DNA of 64,000 nucleotides from an uncultured Pelagibacteraceae bacterium (GTDB taxonomy: Bacteria; Pseudomonadota; Alphaproteobacteria; Pelagibacterales; Pelagibacteraceae), in the NCBI GenBank assembly GCA_902597675.1, contig CACJYR010000005.1:1-64000 (forward strand). Direction: 5' to 3'. The position numbers and the translations under genes are program-made. The notes under the pieces were generated by a model that was not told the origin of the DNA, did no database searches, and saw only the letters and a program-made list of their open reading frames with translations. This document shows, one piece after another, positions 1 through 9,909 of the stretch (positions within the stretch are counted from its first letter, which is position 1; the number at the start of each line of letters is the position of its first letter).

Positions 1-1209
1 TCCAAGAAATGCTTTAGTTGAAGCAACACCTATTTCAGTTCCACAATGAATTGGTAATACAAATTCAGAGTCTCTTGCAATTGAACTTTCTACCACATTT
101 ACGACTGCGCAAGTTTTAACACCATTTTGTTTACATAGATCCAAAGCAGCATAAGTATCTGCTGTTTCTCCAGATTGAGAGACAAATACATAAAGTGTGT
201 CTTTTTTAAATCTATTTTTTCTGTATCTAAATTCCGATGCTATATCAATATTCACATCTAATGATGTTATTTCCTCAAACCAATATTTTGCCATTAAGCA
301 TGAATGATACGCTGTTCCACATCCAATCAATGTAATTGATGTAATCTCATTGCTTTTCCAAGGAAAGTTATAAATATTGATATCTTTATTTGACATATCT
401 ATATACTCATTAATTCCATTTCTAATTGTGTTTGGTTGTTCTTCAATTTCTTTAGCCATAAAATGTTTGTAATCACCTTTATCATATTTCTCCTCTGTAG
501 AGGATAATTCTAAAACTTTTTTATTAATTTTAATTCCTTCCTCACTAAAAAATTCCACGTGATCTTTTTTAATAATGCAAAATTCACCATCATTTAAATA
601 TGTAATTTTATTTGTCATTGATTTAAGTGCGTAGGAATCAGATCCTAAATAATTTTCATTAGGACCATAACCAACAGCTAATGGTGAACCTCTTCTTGCG
701 CCAACAATTAAATCTGGTTGATCCTTAAAAATTATACCAAGCGCAAAGCTTCCATGTAACGACTTCAAAGTTTTTTGAATTGAGTTAACAATATTTTCTG
801 TTTTAAGATTTTCAGTAATTAAATGAACGATTACCTCTGTATCAGTTTGAGATTTAAATTTGTGACCTTTTCCAATTAAAAATTTTTTTAATATTGTTGA
901 ATTTTCAATAATTCCATTATGAACAACAGAAACATTCTGTGAAGAATGTGGATGAGCATTAATACTATTAGGAAGCCCGTGTGTTGCCCATCGAACATGA
1001 CCAATACCAATAGTTCCCTCCATGTTTTGAACTAAAGAATTTTTTTCTAAATTTTCTACTCTTCCCTCAGATTTTATCTCATTTATCAATCCATTATAGA
1101 GAGTTGCCATACCAGCTGAATCGTAACCTCTATACTCTAATTTTTTTAAAGAATTAATTATGGTTGCTGATACAGGTTTATTGCTGTTAATTCCAATTAT
1201 TCCACACAT
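1..1209 (-). CDS. glmS: Glutamine--fructose-6-phosphate aminotransferase (isomerizing), 3' end cut by window edge
   Basis: Minus-strand reading from 1209 gives MCGIIGINSNKPVSATIINSLKKLEYRGYDSAGMAT, the GlmS N-terminus with catalytic Cys2; frame continues to the window edge. Confidence 0.95.
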   Translation of the reverse strand, partial: MCGIIGINSNKPVSATIINSLKKLEYRGYDSAGMATLYNGLINEIKSEGRVENLEKNSLVQNMEGTIGIGHVRWATHGLPNSINAHPHSSQNVSVVHNGIIENSTILKKFLIGKGHKFKSQTDTEVIVHLITENLKTENIVNSIQKTLKSLHGSFALGIIFKDQPDLIVGARRGSPLAVGYGPNENYLGSDSYALKSMTNKITYLNDGEFCIIKKDHVEFFSEEGIKINKKVLELSSTEEKYDKGDYKHFMAKEIEEQPNTIRNGINEYIDMSNKDINIYNFPWKSNEITSITLIGCGTAYHSCLMAKYWFEEITSLDVNIDIASEFRYRKNRFKKDTLYVFVSQSGETADTYAALDLCKQNGVKTCAVVNVVESSIARDSEFVLPIHCGTEIGVASTKAFLG

Positions 1210-1211
1210 AA

Positions 1212-1835
1212 TTATTTTGATCTTCTTTTATAGTTTTTAATTTCAGTCTGCAAACTTCTTGTTAATGCTAATGATTTTTTCTTTACATTTTTTGTTATAA
1301 CCGAACCAGCCCCAACCACACTATTCTCTTCAATTGTAAGTGGTGCTACTAATGATGAATTTGAACCAATAAATACATTATCTTTTATTTTAGTTTTACT
1401 TTTTTTTACTCCATCATAATTACAAGTAATTGTTCCAGCACCAATGTTGACCGATTTACCAATCTGACTATCACCGATATATGTTAAATGGTTTACTTTT
1501 GAATTTATTCCCAAAATACTTTTTTTGATTTCAACAAAATTCCCAATTTTTGAACCACTTTTTAAAACTACACCTGGTCTTATTCTCGCATACGGCCCAA
1601 TTTCAACTTTATTTTCTATTTTACAGTTTTCCAAATGCGAAAAAGATTTTATTGTAACATTGCTTCCTATCTTAACTTTTGAACCAATTACAACATAAGG
1701 CTCTATGATAACATTCTTTCCTATCTTAGTGTCTTTTGAAAAAAATATTGTTTCAGGACTAATCATTTTAACACCCGCTTTTAAAAATTTTTTTCTAAGA
1801 TTACTTTGAAGTTTTTGCAAATTTAATTGTTTCAT
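1212..1835 (-). CDS. GlmU C-terminal-type glucosamine-1-phosphate N-acetyltransferase (left-handed beta-helix domain only)
   Basis: 207 aa with hexapeptide repeats and GlmU acetyltransferase motifs (RPGVVLKSGSKIGNFVEIKKS, NIGAGTITCNYDGVKK); no N-terminal pyrophosphorylase domain. Confidence 0.85.
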   Translation of the reverse strand: MKQLNLQKLQSNLRKKFLKAGVKMISPETIFFSKDTKIGKNVIIEPYVVIGSKVKIGSNVTIKSFSHLENCKIENKVEIGPYARIRPGVVLKSGSKIGNFVEIKKSILGINSKVNHLTYIGDSQIGKSVNIGAGTITCNYDGVKKSKTKIKDNVFIGSNSSLVAPLTIEENSVVGAGSVITKNVKKKSLALTRSLQTEIKNYKRRSK

Positions 1836-1906
1836 CTGTTAAATTCTTTATATTAAGTGTATATGTTTCTTAATTCACAAAATATTTCTTAAAAAAACTT
1901 TTAGTT

Positions 1907-2590
1907 ATGAGGCAAAAATTTACAATTCTTTTTGATTTAGATGGAACTTTAGTTGATACAGCTCCAGATCTAATGCGTGCACATAATCATGTAATGAAAA
2001 AATTTGGTTATCCCACTAAGTCTACTGAGGAAATAAGAAATCTTGTTGGTCAAGGTGCAGGTGCAATGCTTGGTAGGTCTATTTGGGGGCAAGCGAAAAA
2101 GGAATTTGGAAAAGTGCAAGACGAAAAGGTTAAAAAAGAGATGATAAAAGATTTTACTGACTTTTATGGAAAAAACATTGTAAACGAAAGTACCCTGATA
2201 AATGGTGTAAAAGATTTTCTAATATGGTCAAAAAAAAATAGTATTTCTATGGCTGTTTGTACTAACAAAACGGATTACCTAGCTGTCGACCTTTTAAAAA
2301 AAATTGGGATTTATGATTTTTTTGAATACATTGCTGGACACAATACATTTGATTATTGTAAGCCTGATCCAAGACACCTAACTTCTGTAATTGAAATATT
2401 GCAAGGCGATATAAAAAAATCATTAATGATTGGAGATAGTGAAACTGACGCAAATGCAGCAAAAAATGCTGGGATACCAGTAATCTTAATGGAAGATGGA
2501 TATACTGAAAAAAAAACTAATGAAATTTACCATAATCACTTAGTAAAAGACTTTATTGGTATCGAAAAGATAGTATCAAAATATCTTTAA
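1907..2590 (+). CDS. gph: HAD-family phosphoglycolate phosphatase-like
   Basis: FDLDGTLVDTAPDL motif I, IGDSETDANAAKNAGI motif. Confidence 0.85.
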   Translation: MRQKFTILFDLDGTLVDTAPDLMRAHNHVMKKFGYPTKSTEEIRNLVGQGAGAMLGRSIWGQAKKEFGKVQDEKVKKEMIKDFTDFYGKNIVNESTLINGVKDFLIWSKKNSISMAVCTNKTDYLAVDLLKKIGIYDFFEYIAGHNTFDYCKPDPRHLTSVIEILQGDIKKSLMIGDSETDANAAKNAGIPVILMEDGYTEKKTNEIYHNHLVKDFIGIEKIVSKYL

Positions 2591-2644
2591 TATTGATTAT
2601 TTTTTTTTAACTATTAAAAACAACTTCGTTAATTAGGAGTTATT

Positions 2645-4147
2645 TTGATAGTTCATAAAGTTAAAGTTTACCCATCTAAAATTCACTTACCAAAAAAAAA
2701 TCAGCTTGCATGGAAAATTGCAGAAATTGCAAATGATAATGTAAAATTAAATAAAGATGCTATTGAAATGTCAATTAATAGAATAATCGACAATGCATCT
2801 GTTGCAATAGCATCCCTAAATAGAAGACCAGTTATTTCATCAAGAGAAATGGCTCTAAAGCATTCAAGAAAAAATGGTGCAACATTATTTGGTGTTGATA
2901 GTAAATATAAATTTGATTGCGAATGGGCAGCATGGTCTAATGGGACTGCCGTGAGAGAATTAGATTTCCATGATACTTTTTTAGCTGCTGACTATAGTCA
3001 CCCAGGGGATAACATTCCTCCACTAATAAGTGTCGCTCAGCAAAATAAAAAAAGCGGTTTAGATCTCTTAAGAGGAATAATTACCGCTTATGAAGTACAA
3101 GTGAATTTGGTTAAAGGTATATGCCTACATAAACATAAAGTAGACCATATAGCACATCTTGGTCCAAGTGTAGCTGCTGGGATTGGTTCAATGTTAAGAT
3201 TAAACACTGAAACTATTTATCAAGCTGTTCAGCAAGCATTGCATACAACAATTTCAACTAGACAATCAAGAAAAGGTGAAATTTCAAGCTGGAAAGCATA
3301 TGCTCCAGCACATGCCGGAAAGCTTGCTATAGAAGCTGTGGATAGAGTCATGCGTGGTGAAGGAGCACCAAGTCCAATTTATGAAGGTGAAGATAGTGTG
3401 ATAGCAAGAATACTTGATGGAAAGAAAGCATTGTATAAAGTCCCCTTACCAAAAAAAGGAGAAACAAAAAAAGCAATACTTGAAACTTACACAAAAGAGT
3501 ATTCTGCTGAATATCAATCTCAAGCTTTAATAGATTTAGCAAAAAAATTAAAAAAGAAAGTTCAAAATCTTAATCAGATAAAAAAAATAGATATTTTTAC
3601 AAGTCATCACACTCATTATGTGATTGGAACAGGTGCAAATGATCCACAAAAAATGGATCCTAATGCAAGCAGAGAAACTTTAGATCACTCAATAATGTAC
3701 ATATTTGCTGTTGCACTTGAAGATGGTACTTGGCATCATGTAAAGTCTTATACTAAAACCAGAGCAAAAAAGAAAAGTACAATTAAGATTTGGAGATCAA
3801 TAAAAACCCATGAAGATAAAAAATGGACCAAAAGTTATCATGATCCAAACCCAAGAAAAAAAGCATTTGGTGCAAAAGTAGTAATAACTCTCAATAATGG
3901 TAAAAAAATTACTGAGGAACAAGGTGTAGCAGATGCACATCCTTATGGTTCACGTCCTTTTAAAAGAAGAAATTATATTAATAAATTCTTAACTTTAACT
4001 GAAAATATCTTAGATAAAAAAGAAAGTGATAGATTTTTAAAAATAGTACAAAATTTAAAAAAATTAAAGCCAGGTCAACTTGATAAGTTAAATATTAAAG
4101 TAAAAAAGAGTAAACTAAAAAGAAATCTTAAAAAAGGTATTTTTTAA
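2645..4147 (+). CDS. prpD: 2-methylcitrate dehydratase (MmgE/PrpD family)
   Basis: PrpD-like sequence; adjacent to prpB and prpC in the same orientation. Confidence 0.9.
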   Translation: MIVHKVKVYPSKIHLPKKNQLAWKIAEIANDNVKLNKDAIEMSINRIIDNASVAIASLNRRPVISSREMALKHSRKNGATLFGVDSKYKFDCEWAAWSNGTAVRELDFHDTFLAADYSHPGDNIPPLISVAQQNKKSGLDLLRGIITAYEVQVNLVKGICLHKHKVDHIAHLGPSVAAGIGSMLRLNTETIYQAVQQALHTTISTRQSRKGEISSWKAYAPAHAGKLAIEAVDRVMRGEGAPSPIYEGEDSVIARILDGKKALYKVPLPKKGETKKAILETYTKEYSAEYQSQALIDLAKKLKKKVQNLNQIKKIDIFTSHHTHYVIGTGANDPQKMDPNASRETLDHSIMYIFAVALEDGTWHHVKSYTKTRAKKKSTIKIWRSIKTHEDKKWTKSYHDPNPRKKAFGAKVVITLNNGKKITEEQGVADAHPYGSRPFKRRNYINKFLTLTENILDKKESDRFLKIVQNLKKLKPGQLDKLNIKVKKSKLKRNLKKGIF

Positions 4148-5043
4148 TGCACTTTATAGAAAAAGAACCATTCCAAAAAAGAAAAGATTTTGTTGATAAA
4201 TTAAAATCTGGTAAAATTTTAAGAGTTCCTGGTGCGTACAACCCTTTGACCGCGAAGTTAATTGAGGAAATTGGATACGATGCAGTTTATGTTTCGGGTG
4301 GAGTTATGGCGAATGACTTGGGATTTCCCGACATTGGATTAACTACTCTTCAAGATGTAAGTACAAGATCATACCTTATTTCAAGAGTAACTAATCTTCC
4401 AACTATCGTTGATATTGATACTGGTTTTAAATCTTGTAAAGAAACTATTGAAACTTTTGAGGAATTTGGAATCACTGCAGTTCATTTGGAGGATCAAATT
4501 GAGAGAAAAAGATGTGGGCATCTTGACAATAAAGAACTCATATCAACTGCTGCAATGATTAAAAAAATTAAAGAATGTGTATCAGCAAAAAAAGATTCAA
4601 ACTTTAAAATTATAGCTAGATCGGATGCAAAAAGCGTAGAAGGAATTGATAAAATGATAGAAAGATGCAAAGCTTATGCTGACGCCGGTGCAGAGATAAT
4701 TTTTCCAGAAGCCTTGAAAGATGAGAAAGATTTTGAAAAAGTAAGAAAAGAATTATCCTGTTATTTGCTAGCTAATATGACTGAATTTGGTAAATCAAAA
4801 TTATTCAATTATAAAGAATTAGAAAAATTTGGTTACAATATAGTAATCTACCCAGTTACTACTCAAAGACTAGCTATGAAAAATGTTGAAGATGGATTGC
4901 GAGACATTTATGCAAATGGACATCAAAACAATATCATCGATAAAATGCAGACTAGGAAAAGATTGTATGAACTTGTTGACTATGAAAAATATAATAGCTT
5001 GGACGAAAAAATTTATAATTTTAGCACTAAAGGACATGAGTAA
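4147..5043 (+). CDS. prpB: Methylisocitrate lyase
   Basis: Isocitrate lyase/PEP mutase superfamily (PGAYNPLTAKLIEEIGYDAVYVSGG, HLEDQIERKRCGH). Confidence 0.93.
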   Translation: MHFIEKEPFQKRKDFVDKLKSGKILRVPGAYNPLTAKLIEEIGYDAVYVSGGVMANDLGFPDIGLTTLQDVSTRSYLISRVTNLPTIVDIDTGFKSCKETIETFEEFGITAVHLEDQIERKRCGHLDNKELISTAAMIKKIKECVSAKKDSNFKIIARSDAKSVEGIDKMIERCKAYADAGAEIIFPEALKDEKDFEKVRKELSCYLLANMTEFGKSKLFNYKELEKFGYNIVIYPVTTQRLAMKNVEDGLRDIYANGHQNNIIDKMQTRKRLYELVDYEKYNSLDEKIYNFSTKGHE

Positions 5044-6167
5044 TGAGTGATGATATTAAAAAAGGTTTATTAGGAATAGTTGTTGATGAAACAGAAGTTT
5101 CTAAAGTTATGCCTGAAATAAATTCTTTAACCTATAGAGGATATGCTGCTCAAGATTTATGTGAATATTGTAGATTCGAAGAAGTAGCCTATCTAATTTT
5201 AAATAAAGATTTACCAAATACAATTGAATTAAGAAAGTTTGAAAAAGAAGAAAAAAATAATAGAGATTTATCTAAAGACCTTTATTCAATTATTAAAAAA
5301 ATGCCAAAGAAGTCTCATCCGATGGATGTCGCTAGAACAGCTGTGAGTATAATGGGGCTTGAAGATAAAGAAACAACAGATTCTTCTCAAGAGGCAAATA
5401 TGAGGAAAGCAATAAGAATTTTAGCTAAAACTCCTACTGCCCTAGCAGCTTTTTATAGATTACGAAAAGGAAAAAATATTATCAAACCTAAAAAAAATTT
5501 AAATATAGCAGAAAACTTTTTCTATATGTGCTTTGGGAAAGTTCCACAAAAAGAAATTGTAAAAGCTTTTGATGTATCTTTAATTCTTTATGCAGAGCAT
5601 AGCTTCAACGTTTCAACATTTACCGCAAGAACTATTACTAGCAGTTTATCAGACATCCACGGGGCTATTACTGGTGCAATTGCAAGTTTAAAAGGTCCAC
5701 TTCACGGTGGTGCCAATGAGGAAGTAATGCATATGATGAATAAAATAAAAAGTCCCAAAAATGCACTCAAATGGATTAATGATGCATTAGATAATAAAGA
5801 AGTTGTAATGGGATTTGGTCATAGAGTTTACAAATCTGGGGATTCGAGAGTTCCGACAATGAGAAAATATTTTTCAAAAGTTGCAAAGCTTAAAAAAGAT
5901 AAAAAATTTGAAAAGATTTACGATATTGTTGAAAAAGTAATGATAGACAGAAAAAATATACATCCAAATGTTGATTATCCAACTGGTCCAACATATCATT
6001 TGATGGGGTTTGATACAGACTTTTTTACACCAATCTTTGTCATCTCAAGAATTACCGGGTGGTCAGCACACATCATGGAACAACATGCTGCCAATAAATT
6101 AATAAGACCTCTAGCTAGTTATAAAGGAAGCCAACACAGAAAAGTTGTTCAATTAAACCAAAGATAA
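5043..6167 (+). CDS. prpC: 2-methylcitrate synthase / citrate synthase family
   Basis: Citrate synthase motifs (PLHGGANEEVMHM, GFGHRVYKSGDSR); follows prpDB. Confidence 0.92.
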   Translation: MSDDIKKGLLGIVVDETEVSKVMPEINSLTYRGYAAQDLCEYCRFEEVAYLILNKDLPNTIELRKFEKEEKNNRDLSKDLYSIIKKMPKKSHPMDVARTAVSIMGLEDKETTDSSQEANMRKAIRILAKTPTALAAFYRLRKGKNIIKPKKNLNIAENFFYMCFGKVPQKEIVKAFDVSLILYAEHSFNVSTFTARTITSSLSDIHGAITGAIASLKGPLHGGANEEVMHMMNKIKSPKNALKWINDALDNKEVVMGFGHRVYKSGDSRVPTMRKYFSKVAKLKKDKKFEKIYDIVEKVMIDRKNIHPNVDYPTGPTYHLMGFDTDFFTPIFVISRITGWSAHIMEQHAANKLIRPLASYKGSQHRKVVQLNQR

Positions 6168-6797
6168 TTACTTTTCAATTTTTGCGAATCTAGTATTCCA
6201 CAATATCTCACACTTTAATTTATATTTTTGAATAAACTCATCAATTGCTTTTTTAACTTGTGGTGCTTGAGCACCTAAATCATAATCATCACATAATATT
6301 GTACCATTAGAATTAATCACCTCTAAACAACATTCTAAATCATTCTTAACAGTTTCATAAGCATGACCACCATCTAAAAATACAAAATCAATTTTTGACA
6401 TATCAATTTTTTTTAAAAGCAAATTAGAATTACCTTTAATTAAAGTAATATTATTTTTATATTTTTTTAAAAGATCTTCAACTGCCTCTTTACTATAAGG
6501 ATTTAGATTTTTAAAAAATTTAAAATAGATATTTTTCAATGGATTAGAGAAAAATGTGTTTGGTATTACCTCTGATTTATTTTCATCATTTATTTCAAAT
6601 AAGTCTAAACCTATATATTTAAAATCATTTTTATGGATTTTGTAAAGTAGTTCACAAATATTTCTTGCTGTTACACCATGAAAAACACCTACTTCCAAAA
6701 AAGTTTTAGGACTTTTTTCTTTTACTATATTAAGAAAATAATCACCTACACCATCCTGCTTAAGACTTGTTTTTCTAAAATATTTTTTATATTTCAA
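6168..6797 (-). CDS. Class I SAM-dependent methyltransferase-like protein
   Basis: FLEVGVFHGVTARNICELL and DFVFLDGGHAYETVKNDLE motifs. Confidence 0.7.
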   Translation of the reverse strand: MKYKKYFRKTSLKQDGVGDYFLNIVKEKSPKTFLEVGVFHGVTARNICELLYKIHKNDFKYIGLDLFEINDENKSEVIPNTFFSNPLKNIYFKFFKNLNPYSKEAVEDLLKKYKNNITLIKGNSNLLLKKIDMSKIDFVFLDGGHAYETVKNDLECCLEVINSNGTILCDDYDLGAQAPQVKKAIDEFIQKYKLKCEILWNTRFAKIEK

Positions 6798-6802
6798 ATG
6801 AA

Positions 6803-7828
6803 TTAACTAAATGCTTCAACCCAAGTCCCTTGAGTTGATGCTTTAGAATATTCTGTTGCACGACCTTCAAAAAAGTTCATATGCTCAACAGCATTTAACA
6901 TGGTATCAAGCCATCCTAGTGGATTTTTTTCTACATCATAAATTGGTTCAAGACCTAATTGAACTAATCTTCTATTACCAATAAATCTAATGTAGTCTTT
7001 AACCTCTTGTGCAGTTAAGCCTTCCATTGGACCCATCTCGAAAGCTAAATCAATAAAAGAATCCTCATGCTCAACTATTGTTCTACAGGCTTCATAAAGT
7101 TCTTTTTTTAATTTTGGTGTCCAGATTTCTGGATTTTCTTTTATAAACTCTTTGAAAATTCTTATCATAGAATTACAATGAAGAGTTTCGTCTCTAACCG
7201 ACCATGTTACTATCTGGCCCATGCCTTTCATTTTATTGTGTCTTGGAAAATTTAAGAGAATTGCAAAACTTGCAAATAACTGAAGTCCTTCGGTAAAAGC
7301 ACTAAATACAGCAACAGTTTTGGCAATATCTTCTTTTGAATTTACATTAAATCCTTGCATGTAGTCATATTTATCTTTCATCTCTTTATATTTCATAAAA
7401 GCTGAATATTCTGACTCTGGCATACCGATTGTATCTAATAAATGAGAGTAAGCAGCTACATGAACTGTTTCCATAGACGCAAAAGCAGTCATCATCATTA
7501 GAACCTCTGTTGGCTTAAACACTGTTGTATAATGTCTTAAATAACAATTATTTACTTCAACATCAGCTTGAGTAAAAAATCTAAAAATTTGAGTTAAAAG
7601 ATTTTTTTCTGGTTGAGACAAGTTTTTTTGCCAATCTCTTACATCATCTCCAAGAGGGACTTCTTCTGGTAACCAGTGTATTCTTTGTTGGGTTAACCAT
7701 GCATCATAACACCATGGATATCTAAATGGTTTATATACAGGGTTCTCAACTAATAAACCCATCTTTTTAGGTTGAATTATTTCTTTATTCTCTGTCTTAA
7801 TTTTATCTGCTACTGACATGATAAACAC
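6803..7828 (-). CDS. nrdB: Ribonucleoside-diphosphate reductase beta subunit
   Basis: R2 diiron motifs ETVHVAAYSH and RDETLHC; overlaps nrdA. Confidence 0.95.
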   Translation of the reverse strand: MFIMSVADKIKTENKEIIQPKKMGLLVENPVYKPFRYPWCYDAWLTQQRIHWLPEEVPLGDDVRDWQKNLSQPEKNLLTQIFRFFTQADVEVNNCYLRHYTTVFKPTEVLMMMTAFASMETVHVAAYSHLLDTIGMPESEYSAFMKYKEMKDKYDYMQGFNVNSKEDIAKTVAVFSAFTEGLQLFASFAILLNFPRHNKMKGMGQIVTWSVRDETLHCNSMIRIFKEFIKENPEIWTPKLKKELYEACRTIVEHEDSFIDLAFEMGPMEGLTAQEVKDYIRFIGNRRLVQLGLEPIYDVEKNPLGWLDTMLNAVEHMNFFEGRATEYSKASTQGTWVEAFS

Positions 7829-9750
7829 TCCTCATATTCTGGTTGATCGTTAGTTTGTTGATTTTTAGATTTATATACATTGGCTGTTATATCAGTTGAT
7901 TTTGCGTTGTTGATATTTTCAGCTCTTTGAATTGATTTTGATCTACAATAGTAAAGGCTTTTAAGACCTTTTTTCCATGCATCAAAATGAATTCTATGTA
8001 ATTCTTTTTTGTGAACATCAGCCGGTAAAAATAAATTTACCGATTGTGCTTGAGAGATATATTGAGTTCTATCTCCACTCAGTTCAACAATCCATTTTTG
8101 GTTTAACTCGAAGGCAGTTTTAAAAACATCCTTTTCTAAATCTGTTAAAAAATCTAAGTGAGATACTGATCCTTGATTAGTTGTTATTGTTGACCAAGTT
8201 TCATCATCGTTTTTACCATGGCTCTCTAAAATTTCCTCTAAATATCTATTTCTAACATTAAAGGATCCAGATAGAGTTTTATGTGTATAACTATTGGCTG
8301 CAATCGGTTCAACACCAGGAGAGGCTCCTCCACAAATAATAGAAATAGAGGCTGTTGGTGCTATTGCTGTCTTGTTAGAAAATCTTTCATTAAATCCGTA
8401 TTCCGCTGCATCTGGACACGCACCTCGCTCTTCAGCTAATTCTTTTGATGCTTTATTTACTTGCTCATCAATTTGTTTGAATATCTTTTTATTCCAAGAT
8501 TTAGCCATTACAGACTCAAGTGGAATTCTATGTTTTTGTAAAAAAGAATGAAAGCCCATTACTCCAAGACCAACACTTCTTTCTCTCTCTGCAGAATATT
8601 TTGCATCTTTGAATTGATCTGGAGCCTTGTTAATAAAGTCTGATAAAACGTTATCTAAAAATCTCATTACATCACTAATCATATTTGGATCATCTTTCCA
8701 TTCATCATATTTTTCTAAATTTAAAGACGATAAACAACAAACAGCTGTTCTATCTCTTCCATCTTTATCAATACCTGTAGGGAGAGTTATTTCACTACAA
8801 AGATTAGAAGTTTTTACAGTTAAGTTTGCAAGTTTATGGTGTTGTGGAATTTGTCTATTAACTGTATCGATATAAATAATGTACGGCTCACCAGTTTCAA
8901 TTCTAGCTGTTAACAATCTAATCCATAAATTTCTTGCAGATATAGTTTGTTGAATAGATCCATCAGCTGGGCTTTTAAGTGCCCACTGATCATCGGTTTC
9001 AACAGCTCGCATAAATGCATCTGAAACTAAAACTCCGTGATGTAAATTTAAAGCTTTTCTATTTGGATCACCCCCAGTAGGTCTTCGCATTTCAATAAAC
9101 TCTTCTATTTCAGGATGATCAACAGGAAGATAACAAGCTGCTGAACCTCTTCTTAAAGATCCTTGACTGATTGCCATAGTTAAAGAATCCATAACTTTAA
9201 TAAATGGAATTATCCCAGAAGTTTTTCCAACTTTACCAATCTTTTCACCAATCGATCTTAAATTACCCCAGTAACTTCCTATACCCCCACCTTTAGCGGC
9301 TAGCCAAACATTTTCACTCCAAAGATCTAGAATACCACCTAGACTATCTGAAGCTTCGTTTAAAAAACAAGAAATGGGTAATCCTCTTTTGGTTCCACCA
9401 TTCGACAAAACTGGAGTTGCTGGCATGAACCAAAGATTGCTAATGTAATTGTAAATTCTTTGAGCGTGCAAATTATCATCAGCATATGTGCTTGCTACTC
9501 TTGCAAACAAATCTTGATAAGACTCATTGTGACCAAGATATCTATCTTTTAAAGTTGCCTTACCAAAATCAGTTAAGTTTGCATCTCGAGAACGATCTAT
9601 TTTGATTATGATACCTTTATCATTCTGAAAAAGTTCAGTTTCATTGTTAAGTGAAAAAAGGTCTGGTCTGTTATTTTTTTCTACTTCTTTAACTTGTGGG
9701 CTATATTCAGAGACAGCTTTCTTTAGGGCCTGCGATAGAATTTTATTCAT
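7810..9750 (-). CDS. nrdA: Ribonucleoside-diphosphate reductase alpha subunit
   Basis: Class I RNR large subunit (MPATPVLSNGGTKRGLPISCFL, GLGVMGFHSFLQ), C-terminal CLSC redox motif. Confidence 0.96.
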   Translation of the reverse strand: MNKILSQALKKAVSEYSPQVKEVEKNNRPDLFSLNNETELFQNDKGIIIKIDRSRDANLTDFGKATLKDRYLGHNESYQDLFARVASTYADDNLHAQRIYNYISNLWFMPATPVLSNGGTKRGLPISCFLNEASDSLGGILDLWSENVWLAAKGGGIGSYWGNLRSIGEKIGKVGKTSGIIPFIKVMDSLTMAISQGSLRRGSAACYLPVDHPEIEEFIEMRRPTGGDPNRKALNLHHGVLVSDAFMRAVETDDQWALKSPADGSIQQTISARNLWIRLLTARIETGEPYIIYIDTVNRQIPQHHKLANLTVKTSNLCSEITLPTGIDKDGRDRTAVCCLSSLNLEKYDEWKDDPNMISDVMRFLDNVLSDFINKAPDQFKDAKYSAERERSVGLGVMGFHSFLQKHRIPLESVMAKSWNKKIFKQIDEQVNKASKELAEERGACPDAAEYGFNERFSNKTAIAPTASISIICGGASPGVEPIAANSYTHKTLSGSFNVRNRYLEEILESHGKNDDETWSTITTNQGSVSHLDFLTDLEKDVFKTAFELNQKWIVELSGDRTQYISQAQSVNLFLPADVHKKELHRIHFDAWKKGLKSLYYCRSKSIQRAENINNAKSTDITANVYKSKNQQTNDQPEYEECLSCQ

Positions 9751-9784
9751 ATTTATGTATTATATTTTGTTATTAGTACGAAAA

Positions 9785-9831
9785 CAACTATATGTTGTGT
9801 GCATTTAGCGTTAATACACTATATAAACAAC
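9785..9831 (-). promoter_or_regulatory. Putative NrdR-box pair upstream of nrdAB
   Basis: caactatatgttgtgt (9785-9800) closely resembles the NrdR consensus acaCwAtATaTwgtgt; a weaker half-matching copy acactatataaacaac starts at 9816, 31 bp downstream. Confidence 0.6.
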
Positions 9832-9840
9832 AAATCAACA

Positions 9841-9855
9841 GAACATTTATAGAAC
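9841..9855. promoter_or_regulatory. Possible alphaproteobacterial LexA (SOS) motif GAAC-N7-GAAC
   Basis: gaac atttata gaac in the nrdA / phosphomannomutase intergenic region. Confidence 0.3.
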
Positions 9856-9909
9856 ACAAGGAAAAAAAATCAATAAAAAAATTAAAAAAAATGTAAGTAA
9901 TTAACAATA

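Noticed and set aside
2262-3542. Minus-strand ORFs inside gph and prpD (and similar antisense ORFs inside nrdA, TauE, ald, DMGDH-like, pta genes)
   Set aside because: Fully contained in strongly supported genes on the opposite strand, with low-complexity composition.
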